Shown here in pieces: positions 24,003 to 32,845 of a stretch of 64,000 nt of DNA. The stretch covers positions 62,001-126,000 of the forward strand of contig NZ_JAFMPW010000009.1 in assembly GCF_026126425.1 (NCBI RefSeq). Direction: 5' to 3'. Source of the stretch: Muriicola sp. Z0-33. GTDB lineage: Bacteria > Bacteroidota > Bacteroidia > Flavobacteriales > Flavobacteriaceae. Below the pieces are notes generated by a model, which worked only from the letters and a program-made list of their open reading frames with translations, made no database searches and was not told the DNA's origin. The stretch's first letter is position 1, and every line of letters starts with the position of its first letter. The translations under genes were made by a program, and so were the position numbers.

Positions 24003-26384
24003 TTATTTTAAGTTCCTTCCTAAGAAATTCGTAGCCACAGTGGTAAATATTACGATACTAATAGAGCTTAAGGGCATTAAAATAGCTGCAATTACTGGTT
24101 CTAATTGTGCCGACACGGCAAAATAGAGGCCAACAACATTGTACAGCAGCGATAAAACAAAGCTCACTTTTATAATTTTCATGGCACTTTTAGAAGCCAG
24201 GATAAAAGCATATAATTGTTTAAATTTTAATCCATCTAAAATTCCATCGGAGGCAGGTGAAAAGACATTGATGTCCTCTGAAACGGCAATTCCCACATCA
24301 CTTTGGGCAAATGCTCCGGCATCATTCAGGCCATCTCCAACCATGAGCACATTCTTGTTCTGTTCCTGCAACTGCTGTATAAATCTTAATTTGTCTTCGG
24401 GTTTTTGGTTAAAGTAGAAATGAGTGAGTTTGGGGAACAATTTTTCTAATTGTCGCCTTTCACCATCATTATCACCTGACAGTACTGCTATATCCATAGT
24501 TTTCCCTAAAGCCCGGGCAACATCTGAAACTCCTTCCCTATAGGCATTCTGAAAAGAATAATATCCTTTGTAATTATTGTCAGAACTTATATGAACCGCT
24601 GTATTAGAAGTGTCGGAATGCGCTGTGTTACCAACAAAATCTGCTGATCCAATTCTAATATTTCGCTCATCTTTACTGGCTTCCAATCCTTTGCCTGGAT
24701 GTTCTCGGTAGTCATCCAAAGTGGTAATCTCATGTTCTTTCAACAATTCGTAAAGAGATCTGCTCAAGGGGTGGTTAGATCCTCTAAGGGTGTTTTTTAA
24801 TAATGATTCTTCATCAGGGGTTAATTGCAAACCGTTATAGCTTATGTCATTAATTTTGGTGGTTGTTATAGTGCCAGTCTTATCAAAAATTACCGTATTA
24901 ATGCGTGAAAGGCGTTCAATACTCTGGGTATCTTTGAGGTAAAACTTACATCGCCCATATATCCTCAGCATATTGCCTAATGTAAATGGGGCAGCCAAGG
25001 CTATGGCGCATGGACAGGCAATAATAAGTACGGCAGTAAATACATTTAGGGCCTTACTACTATCATAGACCATCCAGAAACTTGCGGCAACCACCGCAAT
25101 TATAAGTATTGTTATGGTGAATCGCTTTCCGATGCTATCTGTCAGTGTCCTGAATTCACTTGTTCTGTCTTTTTGAAAGGCAGCTCTACTCCAAAGTTGT
25201 GTAAGATAGCTTTGTGACACCGTTTTAAGCACTTCAATCTCAATAGGACCACTTATTTGTTTACCTCCCGAAAAAACTTTATCACCACTGACTATACGTA
25301 CCGGTTTCGCTTCCCCGGTTACGAAGCTGTAATCTACTTTCGCAGATGTACTGATAAGGATACCATCAGCCGGAATTAATTCTTCATTTCGGATAAGCAA
25401 ACGATCCCCTTTATTAATCTTGTACACCTGAACACTTTCTTCATTACGGTCGGCATCTATTCTGGTAGCAGCGATGGGGAAATAAGATTTATAATCCCTT
25501 TCAAAGGAAAGGAATGAATAAGTTTTTTGTTGAAAAACTTTGCCCAGAAGCAGGAAGAATATCAGCCCGGTAAGACTATCAAAAAACCCTGGCCCCAAAT
25601 CCAATACGACTTCTGTAGCGCTTCTTAAAAATAGTACTGTAATTCCCAACGCAATTGGGACATCAATGCTTAGCAGTTTAGCCCTGATTCCTTTGAATGC
25701 AGAAATGAAATAATCTCGCCCGGAGTAAAATACCACTGGTAATGAAAATACTAGCATTAGCCATCGAAATACTCCTTTAAATTGTTCTAGCCAGAATTCT
25801 CCAACTTCAAAGTATTCCGGAAAAGAAAGGAACATGATGTTGCCAAAAGCAAATCCGGCTATTCCGGTTTTATACCACAAACTTCTGTCCTTTTTAATGG
25901 GGGCATTCTTATAATCGTTCAGGGAGATATTGGGCTCATACCCAATTTTGGATAGCAGCATTACCAACTCCTTTAAAACAATTTTGTCTGTATTGTATGT
26001 AATTGATATCGTCTTCCTTGGGAAATCTACCTGTGAAGATGAAACCCCGTCATGTAGCTTATTCAGGTTTTCGAGAATCCAGATACAGGAACTACAATGA
26101 ATATTTGGAATAAAAAGATCAACAATTTCCATTTTTTCATTATGGAAAGACAAGAGGCTTTCAACAAATTCAGGAGTATCCAGAAAATCAAATTTGCCGT
26201 CTGTATTATCGGGAGTGCTTCCAGGGGATTCCTGGAGTTCATAATAATAGGACAAATCGTTTTGGTGAAAAATTTCAAATACGGTCTTACATCCATTGCA
26301 ACAAAAATCTTTATCGTCCAAGACAATATGTGTTCTGTTGCACGGTTCACCGCAATGATAACAGGATGCAGGGTCCATTGACAT
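24003..26384 (-). CDS. ccoI: CcoI/FixI copper-type P-type ATPase for cbb3 oxidase assembly
   Basis: This 793-residue P1B-type ATPase has a cysteine-rich N-terminus typical of CcoI (CYHCGEPC...CCNGC, residues 8-32), an HMA domain with CSSC (C97, C100), the transport motif CPC in CPCAIALAAPF near residue 456, the phosphorylation site DKTGT near 499 and the hinge GDGLNDAG near 680. It exports Cu(I) for the oxidase CuB site. It is the first gene of the minus-strand cco series and is divergent from the Crp/Fnr gene, with its promoter in the 117-bp space between them. Confidence 0.95.
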   Translation of the reverse strand: MSMDPASCYHCGEPCNRTHIVLDDKDFCCNGCKTVFEIFHQNDLSYYYELQESPGSTPDNTDGKFDFLDTPEFVESLLSFHNEKMEIVDLFIPNIHCSSCIWILENLNKLHDGVSSSQVDFPRKTISITYNTDKIVLKELVMLLSKIGYEPNISLNDYKNAPIKKDRSLWYKTGIAGFAFGNIMFLSFPEYFEVGEFWLEQFKGVFRWLMLVFSLPVVFYSGRDYFISAFKGIRAKLLSIDVPIALGITVLFLRSATEVVLDLGPGFFDSLTGLIFFLLLGKVFQQKTYSFLSFERDYKSYFPIAATRIDADRNEESVQVYKINKGDRLLIRNEELIPADGILISTSAKVDYSFVTGEAKPVRIVSGDKVFSGGKQISGPIEIEVLKTVSQSYLTQLWSRAAFQKDRTSEFRTLTDSIGKRFTITILIIAVVAASFWMVYDSSKALNVFTAVLIIACPCAIALAAPFTLGNMLRIYGRCKFYLKDTQSIERLSRINTVIFDKTGTITTTKINDISYNGLQLTPDEESLLKNTLRGSNHPLSRSLYELLKEHEITTLDDYREHPGKGLEASKDERNIRIGSADFVGNTAHSDTSNTAVHISSDNNYKGYYSFQNAYREGVSDVARALGKTMDIAVLSGDNDGERRQLEKLFPKLTHFYFNQKPEDKLRFIQQLQEQNKNVLMVGDGLNDAGAFAQSDVGIAVSEDINVFSPASDGILDGLKFKQLYAFILASKSAMKIIKVSFVLSLLYNVVGLYFAVSAQLEPVIAAILMPLSSISIVIFTTVATNFLGRNLK

Positions 26385-26402
26385 TTGCTAATTACCTGAG
26401 TG

Positions 26403-26446
26403 CAAAATTGAGTTTATTCAATAATGAAATATATGATAAAAGTCAG
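26403..26446 (-). promoter_or_regulatory. ccoI promoter with Fnr-type dyad
   Basis: Read on the minus strand: dyad CTGAC-TTTT-ATCAT (26446 to 26433), 22 bp, then CAATTTTG (26410 to 26403), one base off TAnnTTTG. It has the same layout as the nos, ccoS and usp2 promoters and lies 18 bp before the ccoI start codon. Confidence 0.65.
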
Positions 26447-26501
26447 GATTTGTTCTTTTAATTTAGGGAAAAGTAAATTAAGTAATGTAAATTAGTGCTC
26501 T

Positions 26502-27191
26502 ATGGAGAGCAAATGCGAACAATGTATAATTCGTAAGTTCAATTCCCTGCGGGCAATGAGCAAGGAAGAATTGAAAAAGGTTTCGGATACAAAAATCACG
26601 AAAGAGATAAAAAAGGGAGAGGTAATTTTTGATGAGGGTGAAAAACTCAATGGGGTATTTTGTGTCCGCAATGGGGTCTCTAAACTTTCTAAATTAAGTT
26701 CCAATGGAAAGGATCAGATTGTCAAATTGGCTACAAAAGGCGAGGTTTTAGGACAACGCTCTGTGATTGCCGAGGAATCGGCCAATTTAAGTGCGGTGGC
26801 AGTGAATGATATGGAAGTTTGTTTTATTCCCAAAGAGTCTATCGTTAATACTTTACACAAGAACCCCGATTTTACTTTTGAAGTGCTGAGGCATATGGCC
26901 CATGACCTCAGGGAAGCAGACGATGTTATAGTTAACATTTCACAAAAAACAGTAAAGCAGCGTATTGCAGAAGCTTTCCTTTATCTGCAAAAGAATTTTG
27001 GGGAGGATGATCAGGGGTTTCTACTGCTCACTCTTTCCAGAGAGGATATCGCTAATGTCGTTGGTACCGCCACAGAATCTTGCATCAGAATAATATCAGA
27101 ATTTAAAAAGAAAGGGTTTCTGATTACTTCCGGTAAAAAGGTGGGAATCGCCAATCAGAAAAAGCTTCAAGACCTCGTTGACGGATTTTAA
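26502..27191 (+). CDS. Crp/Fnr family transcriptional regulator
   Basis: This 229-residue regulator has an N-terminal CEQC pair (C5, C8), a cyclic-nucleotide-binding-like barrel (about 25-140), a dimer helix and a C-terminal winged helix (about 150-220). Other cysteines are C54, C107 and C194. Unlike E. coli FNR there is no third N-terminal cysteine close by, so a [4Fe-4S] cluster is uncertain. The recognition helix reads E-S-C-I-R (192-196) where FNR has E-x-x-S-R. E and R, which read the TGA core, are kept, while the Ser that contacts the first T of TTGAT is replaced. It is the best candidate to bind the (A/C)TGA(C/T)-N4-(A/G)TCAT dyads nearby. It is divergent from ccoI. Confidence 0.9.
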   Translation: MESKCEQCIIRKFNSLRAMSKEELKKVSDTKITKEIKKGEVIFDEGEKLNGVFCVRNGVSKLSKLSSNGKDQIVKLATKGEVLGQRSVIAEESANLSAVAVNDMEVCFIPKESIVNTLHKNPDFTFEVLRHMAHDLREADDVIVNISQKTVKQRIAEAFLYLQKNFGEDDQGFLLLTLSREDIANVVGTATESCIRIISEFKKKGFLITSGKKVGIANQKKLQDLVDGF

Positions 27192-27219
27192 TTTCCTCCT
27201 GAACCTCGGGAAATATTAG

Positions 27220-27263
27220 CTGACATATATCATATTTTTCGCTTATTACTTCAAGTATTTTTA
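27220..27263 (+). promoter_or_regulatory. usp2 promoter with Fnr-type dyad
   Basis: Dyad CTGAC-ATAT-ATCAT at 27220-27233, 22 bp, then TATTTTTA at 27256-27263 (one base off TAnnTTTG). It lies 21 bp before the usp start and is identical in spacing to the three other sites. Confidence 0.7.
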
Positions 27264-27284
27264 CTTCATCTTAAAATACTTGTG

Positions 27285-28130
27285 ATGATGAAGAACATTT
27301 TGTTGCCGACAGATTTCTCAGAAAATGCATGGAATGCAATCGAGTATGCCTTGAAATTGTTCAAAGATGATGAATGTACCTTCCATTTGCTCAATACCTA
27401 TACCCCGGCAATTGTTCATAGCAGATTTATGGCAATAAATACTGAAGGCAGGCTGCTCGAAGATGCTTGTCATTCCGCATCTGTAAGCGGCTTGGAAAAT
27501 TTATTGATTAAACTGCAAGGAGGGCATCATAATCCAAAGCATTATTTCAATACCATCTCATCATTTAATTTACTGACAGAGGAAATTAAGGAAGCTATAG
27601 AGGTTCGGAATATAGATATGATTATCACCGGTACTAAAGGCGCTAGTGGTCTAAAGGAAATATTTTTGGGGAGTAATACTGTTAGGATTATAAAAAGTAA
27701 TTTACCCTGCCCGGTCCTTGTGGTGCCCGAGAACTTTAAATTTGAGCGTCCAAGGGAAATTGCTCTGGTAACAGATTTTATGAGGAATTTTGATGCCTCT
27801 ATAATTGAGCCTTTAAAACAAACAGCTATTCAATTAGAGGCAAGGGTGCGCATAATGCGAATCAATGAAACGGAAGAATTAAGCAAGTATCAGAAATCTA
27901 ATTTATCCACACTGGAGGACTACTTATCCGAAATTCCGACTTCCGTGCATTGGATGCCATATTTTGCTAGTAAAGCTCATGTTATCCAATCGTTTATTGA
28001 AGAACTTGGAATAGATCTTCTGGCTATGGTTTATCACAGACACGGATTTTTGGGTGAGCTTACCAGAGAACCGGTGATTAAAAATTTGGCATTTCACTCA
28101 AAAATTCCACTTCTTGTGATTCCCGGTTAA
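27285..28130 (+). CDS. Universal stress protein, tandem UspA domains
   Basis: This protein of about 281 residues has two UspA domains, roughly 1-145 and 150-281. The first opens with KNILLPTDFSENAW and has the ATP-binding pattern GTKG-x9-GS near residues 116-130. The second lacks a clear nucleotide motif. Two ATGs in a row (27285, 27288) follow a GTG; either ATG could be used. It is 93 bp after the Crp/Fnr gene and has its own Fnr-type promoter, so it is probably a direct low-oxygen target. Confidence 0.87.
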   Translation: MMKNILLPTDFSENAWNAIEYALKLFKDDECTFHLLNTYTPAIVHSRFMAINTEGRLLEDACHSASVSGLENLLIKLQGGHHNPKHYFNTISSFNLLTEEIKEAIEVRNIDMIITGTKGASGLKEIFLGSNTVRIIKSNLPCPVLVVPENFKFERPREIALVTDFMRNFDASIIEPLKQTAIQLEARVRIMRINETEELSKYQKSNLSTLEDYLSEIPTSVHWMPYFASKAHVIQSFIEELGIDLLAMVYHRHGFLGELTREPVIKNLAFHSKIPLLVIPG

Positions 28131-28355
28131 ATGGAGATGGTGAAAGCTCCGGTACATTTATACAATAGAGATTGTGTATTATATTGATTATCAACTACAT
28201 TATAATGATCCAGGCACCTTAAGGCGGATTCAGAAAATTTGTCAATAGAGTTCCGATTACATGCAATAGTGAGAATAATGAGGGTCATTTCTATCAGATT
28301 ATTTATATTGCATTTTTCAAAGAGTAACATTCCCTAGTAGAAAATCTCAACTGTA

Positions 28356-29399
28356 ATGGTCAAAAAAAAATATACCATTAAAGACATTGCCAGGTTAGCA
28401 GGTGTTTCTAAAGGGACAGTTGACAGGGTGCTACATAAGCGCGGCAAGGTTTCGCAAAAAGCTTTTGAAAAAGTAGATGCAGTACTAAAGAAAATAGATT
28501 ACCACCCCAACCCTATAGCCAGGAATCTTAAGACCAATAAGGTCTACAATATTTGTGTCTTACTGCCGGATCCGGAAGTAGACCCCTACTGGGATCCTGC
28601 ACACGAAGGAATATTGCAGGCTGCTGAAGAATTTATGCCATTCGGAGTAATTGTTGAAGAATTTTTCTATCATCCACATAACAAATCTTCTTTTGTTGCC
28701 ATTTCTAAAAAGGCCTTACAATCAGCTCCTGATGCTTTGTTGATGGCGCCCTTATTTCATGACGAATCTTTAGAGTTGTTCAATAAATGCAGAGCGAAAG
28801 ATATTGTTATCGCCTCTTTCAATAATTCTATAGACCCACTACATAATGAGAATTTCATTGGCCAGGATCTGTTTCAGAGCGGGAGAGTGGCTGCCAGCCT
28901 TATAGACAAGATGATACAGGGAAAGGAGGCTAAAATAGGTATTCTACACGTAAACCTTGAACCCCATATGCAGCTCAAGGAAGATGGCTTTAAAAGCTAT
29001 TTTAGCGATAAGGAATTAAAGCAGGTAAAGATGATTACCCATATATTCAGAACAGATGGGGCCATAAGTTTTGAAGAGCAGTTAAGACAATTTCTCAATA
29101 GCAACAGGGATCTTTCGGCCATTTTTGTAACCAACTCCAAAGCGTTCCTTTTGACAGAAGTACTGCAAAAGGAATTAAGAAATGCAGTTGTTGTTGGTTA
29201 TGATCTTTTAAAAGAAAATATCGGATTTATTGAACAAGGGAGTATAGATTTTTTAATTCATCAAAAACCTAAAAGGCAGGCCTATCTGGGGGTTGGACAG
29301 CTTGCAGAACATTTTCTTTTTGGGAAAAGTATTCCTTCTAAGAAACTGTTACCCATAGATGTGATTACCTCAGAGAACGTTCAATATTACCATAGCTAG
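28356..29399 (+). CDS. LacI family transcriptional regulator
   Basis: This 347-residue regulator has an N-terminal helix-turn-helix (YTIKDIARLAGVSKGTVDRVL, within residues 5-27) and hinge helix (PNPIARNLK), followed by a periplasmic-binding-protein-like sugar domain (about 65-347). The VSKGTVDRVLHKRGKVS version is common in Bacteroidetes regulators of sugar loci. It is followed by a SusC/SusD locus in the same direction. A perfect 22-bp palindrome at 29604-29625 is the likely binding site. The ligand is unknown. The 225 bp before the gene hold an imperfect dyad (28159-28178, arms about ATACAAT/ATTGTGTA) but no clear -7 element. Confidence 0.92.
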   Translation: MVKKKYTIKDIARLAGVSKGTVDRVLHKRGKVSQKAFEKVDAVLKKIDYHPNPIARNLKTNKVYNICVLLPDPEVDPYWDPAHEGILQAAEEFMPFGVIVEEFFYHPHNKSSFVAISKKALQSAPDALLMAPLFHDESLELFNKCRAKDIVIASFNNSIDPLHNENFIGQDLFQSGRVAASLIDKMIQGKEAKIGILHVNLEPHMQLKEDGFKSYFSDKELKQVKMITHIFRTDGAISFEEQLRQFLNSNRDLSAIFVTNSKAFLLTEVLQKELRNAVVVGYDLLKENIGFIEQGSIDFLIHQKPKRQAYLGVGQLAEHFLFGKSIPSKKLLPIDVITSENVQYYHS

Positions 29400-29773
29400 T
29401 TGTTTTGGAAATATTGTTTAATAACTTCTGACTGTATTTGGTACTTTAAGCATTATCCCTTAAACAGAATAACCGGTTTTATTAAACTTTTACTATATTT
29501 AAAAAACAAAGAGAATTGTGATTAACCAAAAGATTGAGAAAGATGGAATTGATGATGTGCTGGTTTTTAACACTTTAGACAGGTGTTTCAAATTTTTTGG
29601 AATAAAATGTGCTCGAGCACATTTTTATGATAAATTGCATTGTAATAAGGAAAAAAGGTTTAATTTAACCGAAATATTATATAACAACTAAAGAAGTCAA
29701 GAGGCCAAATTTGCCAGATTGCTTCGAGAACTTAATCAATTAAAACAACGTACTAATTTAAACAGAGAAAACT
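29400..29773 (+). other. 374-bp gap between the LacI gene and susC
   Basis: It holds the 22-bp palindrome at 29604-29625. It also holds a reading frame from GTG 29518 to stop 29689-29691 that runs on in frame, after that stop, to 29781. No strict TAnnTTTG element was found; CAAATTTG at 29706-29713 is one base off and would place the transcript start about 55 bp before susC. Confidence 0.6.
29604..29625. promoter_or_regulatory. Perfect 22-bp palindrome, candidate LacI-family operator
   Basis: The arms are 11 bp with no spacer. The core is TGTGCTCGAGCACA, flanked by AAAA and TTTT. An even palindrome with a central CG is the usual form of LacI-family sites. It lies 205 bp after the LacI-type gene and 149 bp before susC. 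Confidence 0.6.
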
Positions 29774-32700
29774 ATGTGTAAAAAGTTACTAGTGTTTTTG
29801 CTGCTGGTGTTCGGGACTTACCCGTTGCTTGCGCAAGACAAAACAGTGTCTGGAACAGTCACAGATGCTGCTGATGGATCTCCTTTACCAGGGGTGAGTA
29901 TTGTGGAGCAAAATACTACCAATGGAACGCAGACAGATTTTGATGGAAATTATACCATCAATGTCTCCGATGGAAGTGTTTTGGTATTTTCCTATATTGG
30001 TATGGCTACCCAGACCATTACAGTTGGGGCCTCGGATACCTATAATATACAAATGCTGGAAGATGCCAGTCAGTTAGATGAGGTGGTAGTTACTGCATTA
30101 GGTGTAAAACGACAGAAAAAGTCGCTTACTTATGCAACTCAGCAAGTAGACACAGATGGGATAGACGAAGCAAGACCACAACAGAACCTTGTGAACAGTC
30201 TGTCGGGTAGAGTTGCCGGACTTTCGATTCAGCGGTCTGGAAATGGGGTAAGCGGTGCTTCTAAAGTGGTGCTAAGAGGTAATAGATCTATTGCAGGTAG
30301 TAGTCAGCCTTTATATATAGTAGACGGGGTGCCATTAGGTGGAGACATTTCAGACCTCAGTCCTGATGACATTGCATCTATTAACGTCCTTAAAGGGGCA
30401 AATGCTGCGGCCCTTTATGGTGCTCGGGCAAATAATGGGGCTATTATAATTACTACTAAATCTGGTAGTGAGGACAGAGTAAGTGTTGATATAAGTTCAA
30501 CGATAACTGCCGAAACAGGAAACATACTTTTTGATTATCAAAATCAGTTTGGTCAGGGAAGTGGCGGAACATATAATCCGGCTTCACTTGGTTCCTGGGG
30601 TCCATCCTTAGGCGGTGGAAATGTTGCAAATTGGTCACCAGACCCTAATAACTCAGCTGATATTCCTTATGCCGCTCAAAGCGACAATGTGGAAGACTTT
30701 ATGCAGACCGGTTATAACTTTGCAAATAATATCTCTATCCGGTCCGGTAGTGAAAGAAACCAGACCTTTTTCGGTTATACCAATGAAAACAGAGTTGGTA
30801 TTGTGCCTGGGAATGAACTTAAGAGACATAACGTTAGTTTAAAAGTCGATAACAAATTAATTGATGATAAGCTCGAACTCAGTGCAAGAATTAATTATAT
30901 AAGAACTGAAATCGACAATCAGCTGGATACAGGCGAGGCCTTTTCCAACCCTTGGCGTCATGCGTACAGACTTCCAAGGAATATAAGAACTCAGGATGTA
31001 AGTGTCTTCCAATATACCGATGACGGTGGTAACGTAAGACAAAATTACTGGGATCCCGGTAACAATGGCGGTGCTAACCCGTATTGGACCATAAACAAGA
31101 ACTTAAAGGAAATTGTCAATAACAGAGTACTTGGATATGTTTCTCTTACCTATAACTTTACGGACGATTTAAACTTATTAGTACGTACGGCAGTAGACCA
31201 GGCAGATATTACCAGGGAAGACCGTTTGCATAATGATTCTTATATCATTGCTGATAATGGTAACTATGTAACCAGAAACGATACCAGTCTGGAATGGAAC
31301 TCAGATTTTCTTTTGAGTTATAATAAGACGCTAAGTGAAGAATTTGCTTTTAATGTCAGTGTTGGTGGAAACCACAGACAGGCAAACAGCAAATTTGTTA
31401 GAACCAATAACGGAGGCTTAAACGCTGCTAATATTTTTGCAATTAGTAACGCACAGAATTTGACTGCCTCCCAGGATTTGTTTAGAAGAAAAGTGAATTC
31501 TCTTTACGGTTTAGGACAAGTGGCTTATAAAGACGCTGTTTTCTTAGACCTTACTTATAGGAGTGACTGGAGTTCTACATTACCTGTAGATAATAATAGA
31601 TTCGACTATTATTCTGCTGGTATAAGTGGTGTGATATCAGATTTGACTACACTGCCAGAATTCATGTCCTATTTAAAACTACGAGCATCATATGCGGAAG
31701 TGGGTAATGATACTGCTCCATTTCAGCTGAGCAGAATCGCAAGCCTGCAGCCTGGTGGATTTATCCAGTTAGGAACCGTACTTCCAAATCCGGACTTAAA
31801 GCCGGAAAGAACAAAATCTTTCGAGTTTGGGTTTGATGCCCGATTCCTGGAAAGTAGGTTAGGGATAGATTTTACCTATTATAAGACCAATAGTATCGAT
31901 CAGTTATTTGGACAACAGGTGCCTCAGGGATCTGGTGTTGCTACCAGGTTTATCAATGGTGCAGATATCCAAAACAGAGGGGTTGAAGTCATTTTAACTG
32001 CTACACCGATAAGAACAGCTGATTTCAACTGGAACCTGACACTGAATTTCACGAAAAATGACAGTGAAGTTCTTGAACTGGCTGAAGGACTCGAAACACT
32101 TAGTTTTGGTGGTGACTTCTTTAGGAGATTTGAACTAAATGTAGGTGACGAATGGGGTAATGTATATTCAAGAGGTTTTGCCAGAGATTCTCAGGGTAGA
32201 GTTCTTGTTGCTGCAGATGGAACTCCTGAAATTACTTCAGGACAGGAAGTGTTGATTGGTAATTACAACCCAGACTGGCTTGGAGGTATAAATAACAGTT
32301 TTAATTATAAGAATTTTAGTTTTGGGTTCTTAATTGATATCCGTCAGGGAGGTACCGTTGGGTCCTTTACAAATGCTATTCTTGCATCAGACGGAGCCCT
32401 TACTAAAACCCTTCAGGGTAGAGACGGCACACTTGTATTTGGAGAAAATATTTTCTCTAACCTCAATGTAGTGCAGGCCGATGGAAGCCCTAATAATATT
32501 CAGGTAGGTGCCGAAGCCTTTTGGGCTAAGGTTGGAGGTAGAAACTCCCCGGTAGGTGAAGCATTTGTTGAAGATGCTTCAAATATCAGAATGAGAGAAA
32601 TTACTCTTGGTTATGCATTTCCGCAGAGCCTTTTGAGTAAGACACCACTTAGAAGCGCTAAAGTTTCTTTAGTAGGAAGAAATCTTTTCTTCATATCTAA

Positions 32701-32818
32701 TAAAGCATCGGTTGATCCCGAGGTTGTTACAGGAACAAATACCAGCGCTGACGGGTTCGAATCTTTTGCCCCTCCAGCCACGAGGAGTTTTGGAGTAAAC
32801 CTGAAACTTGGATTCTAA
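29774..32818 (+). CDS. SusC/RagA family TonB-dependent outer-membrane transporter
   Basis: This 1014-residue outer-membrane barrel has a signal peptide (ends LLAQ, about residue 21), a carboxypeptidase-regulatory-like domain (about 24-110, VSGTVTDAADGSPLPGVSI), a plug domain (about 115-235, with LYIVDGVPLGG and the family GANAAALYGARANNGAIIITTK block) and a barrel to the C-terminal Phe. It forms the import channel for an oligosaccharide or related ligand, with the SusD-like protein as lid. The next gene starts 27 bp later. The substrate is unknown. Confidence 0.95.
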   Translation: MCKKLLVFLLLVFGTYPLLAQDKTVSGTVTDAADGSPLPGVSIVEQNTTNGTQTDFDGNYTINVSDGSVLVFSYIGMATQTITVGASDTYNIQMLEDASQLDEVVVTALGVKRQKKSLTYATQQVDTDGIDEARPQQNLVNSLSGRVAGLSIQRSGNGVSGASKVVLRGNRSIAGSSQPLYIVDGVPLGGDISDLSPDDIASINVLKGANAAALYGARANNGAIIITTKSGSEDRVSVDISSTITAETGNILFDYQNQFGQGSGGTYNPASLGSWGPSLGGGNVANWSPDPNNSADIPYAAQSDNVEDFMQTGYNFANNISIRSGSERNQTFFGYTNENRVGIVPGNELKRHNVSLKVDNKLIDDKLELSARINYIRTEIDNQLDTGEAFSNPWRHAYRLPRNIRTQDVSVFQYTDDGGNVRQNYWDPGNNGGANPYWTINKNLKEIVNNRVLGYVSLTYNFTDDLNLLVRTAVDQADITREDRLHNDSYIIADNGNYVTRNDTSLEWNSDFLLSYNKTLSEEFAFNVSVGGNHRQANSKFVRTNNGGLNAANIFAISNAQNLTASQDLFRRKVNSLYGLGQVAYKDAVFLDLTYRSDWSSTLPVDNNRFDYYSAGISGVISDLTTLPEFMSYLKLRASYAEVGNDTAPFQLSRIASLQPGGFIQLGTVLPNPDLKPERTKSFEFGFDARFLESRLGIDFTYYKTNSIDQLFGQQVPQGSGVATRFINGADIQNRGVEVILTATPIRTADFNWNLTLNFTKNDSEVLELAEGLETLSFGGDFFRRFELNVGDEWGNVYSRGFARDSQGRVLVAADGTPEITSGQEVLIGNYNPDWLGGINNSFNYKNFSFGFLIDIRQGGTVGSFTNAILASDGALTKTLQGRDGTLVFGENIFSNLNVVQADGSPNNIQVGAEAFWAKVGGRNSPVGEAFVEDASNIRMREITLGYAFPQSLLSKTPLRSAKVSLVGRNLFFISNKASVDPEVVTGTNTSADGFESFAPPATRSFGVNLKLGF

Positions 32819-32845
32819 AAAAATTGTAACTTTAAAGAAAAAAAC

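Noticed and set aside
28159-28178. Imperfect dyad before the LacI gene (ATACAAT/ATTGTGTA arms)
   Set aside because: One mismatch in eight pairs, no T run and no similarity to the 22-bp palindrome; not enough to call an operator or terminator.
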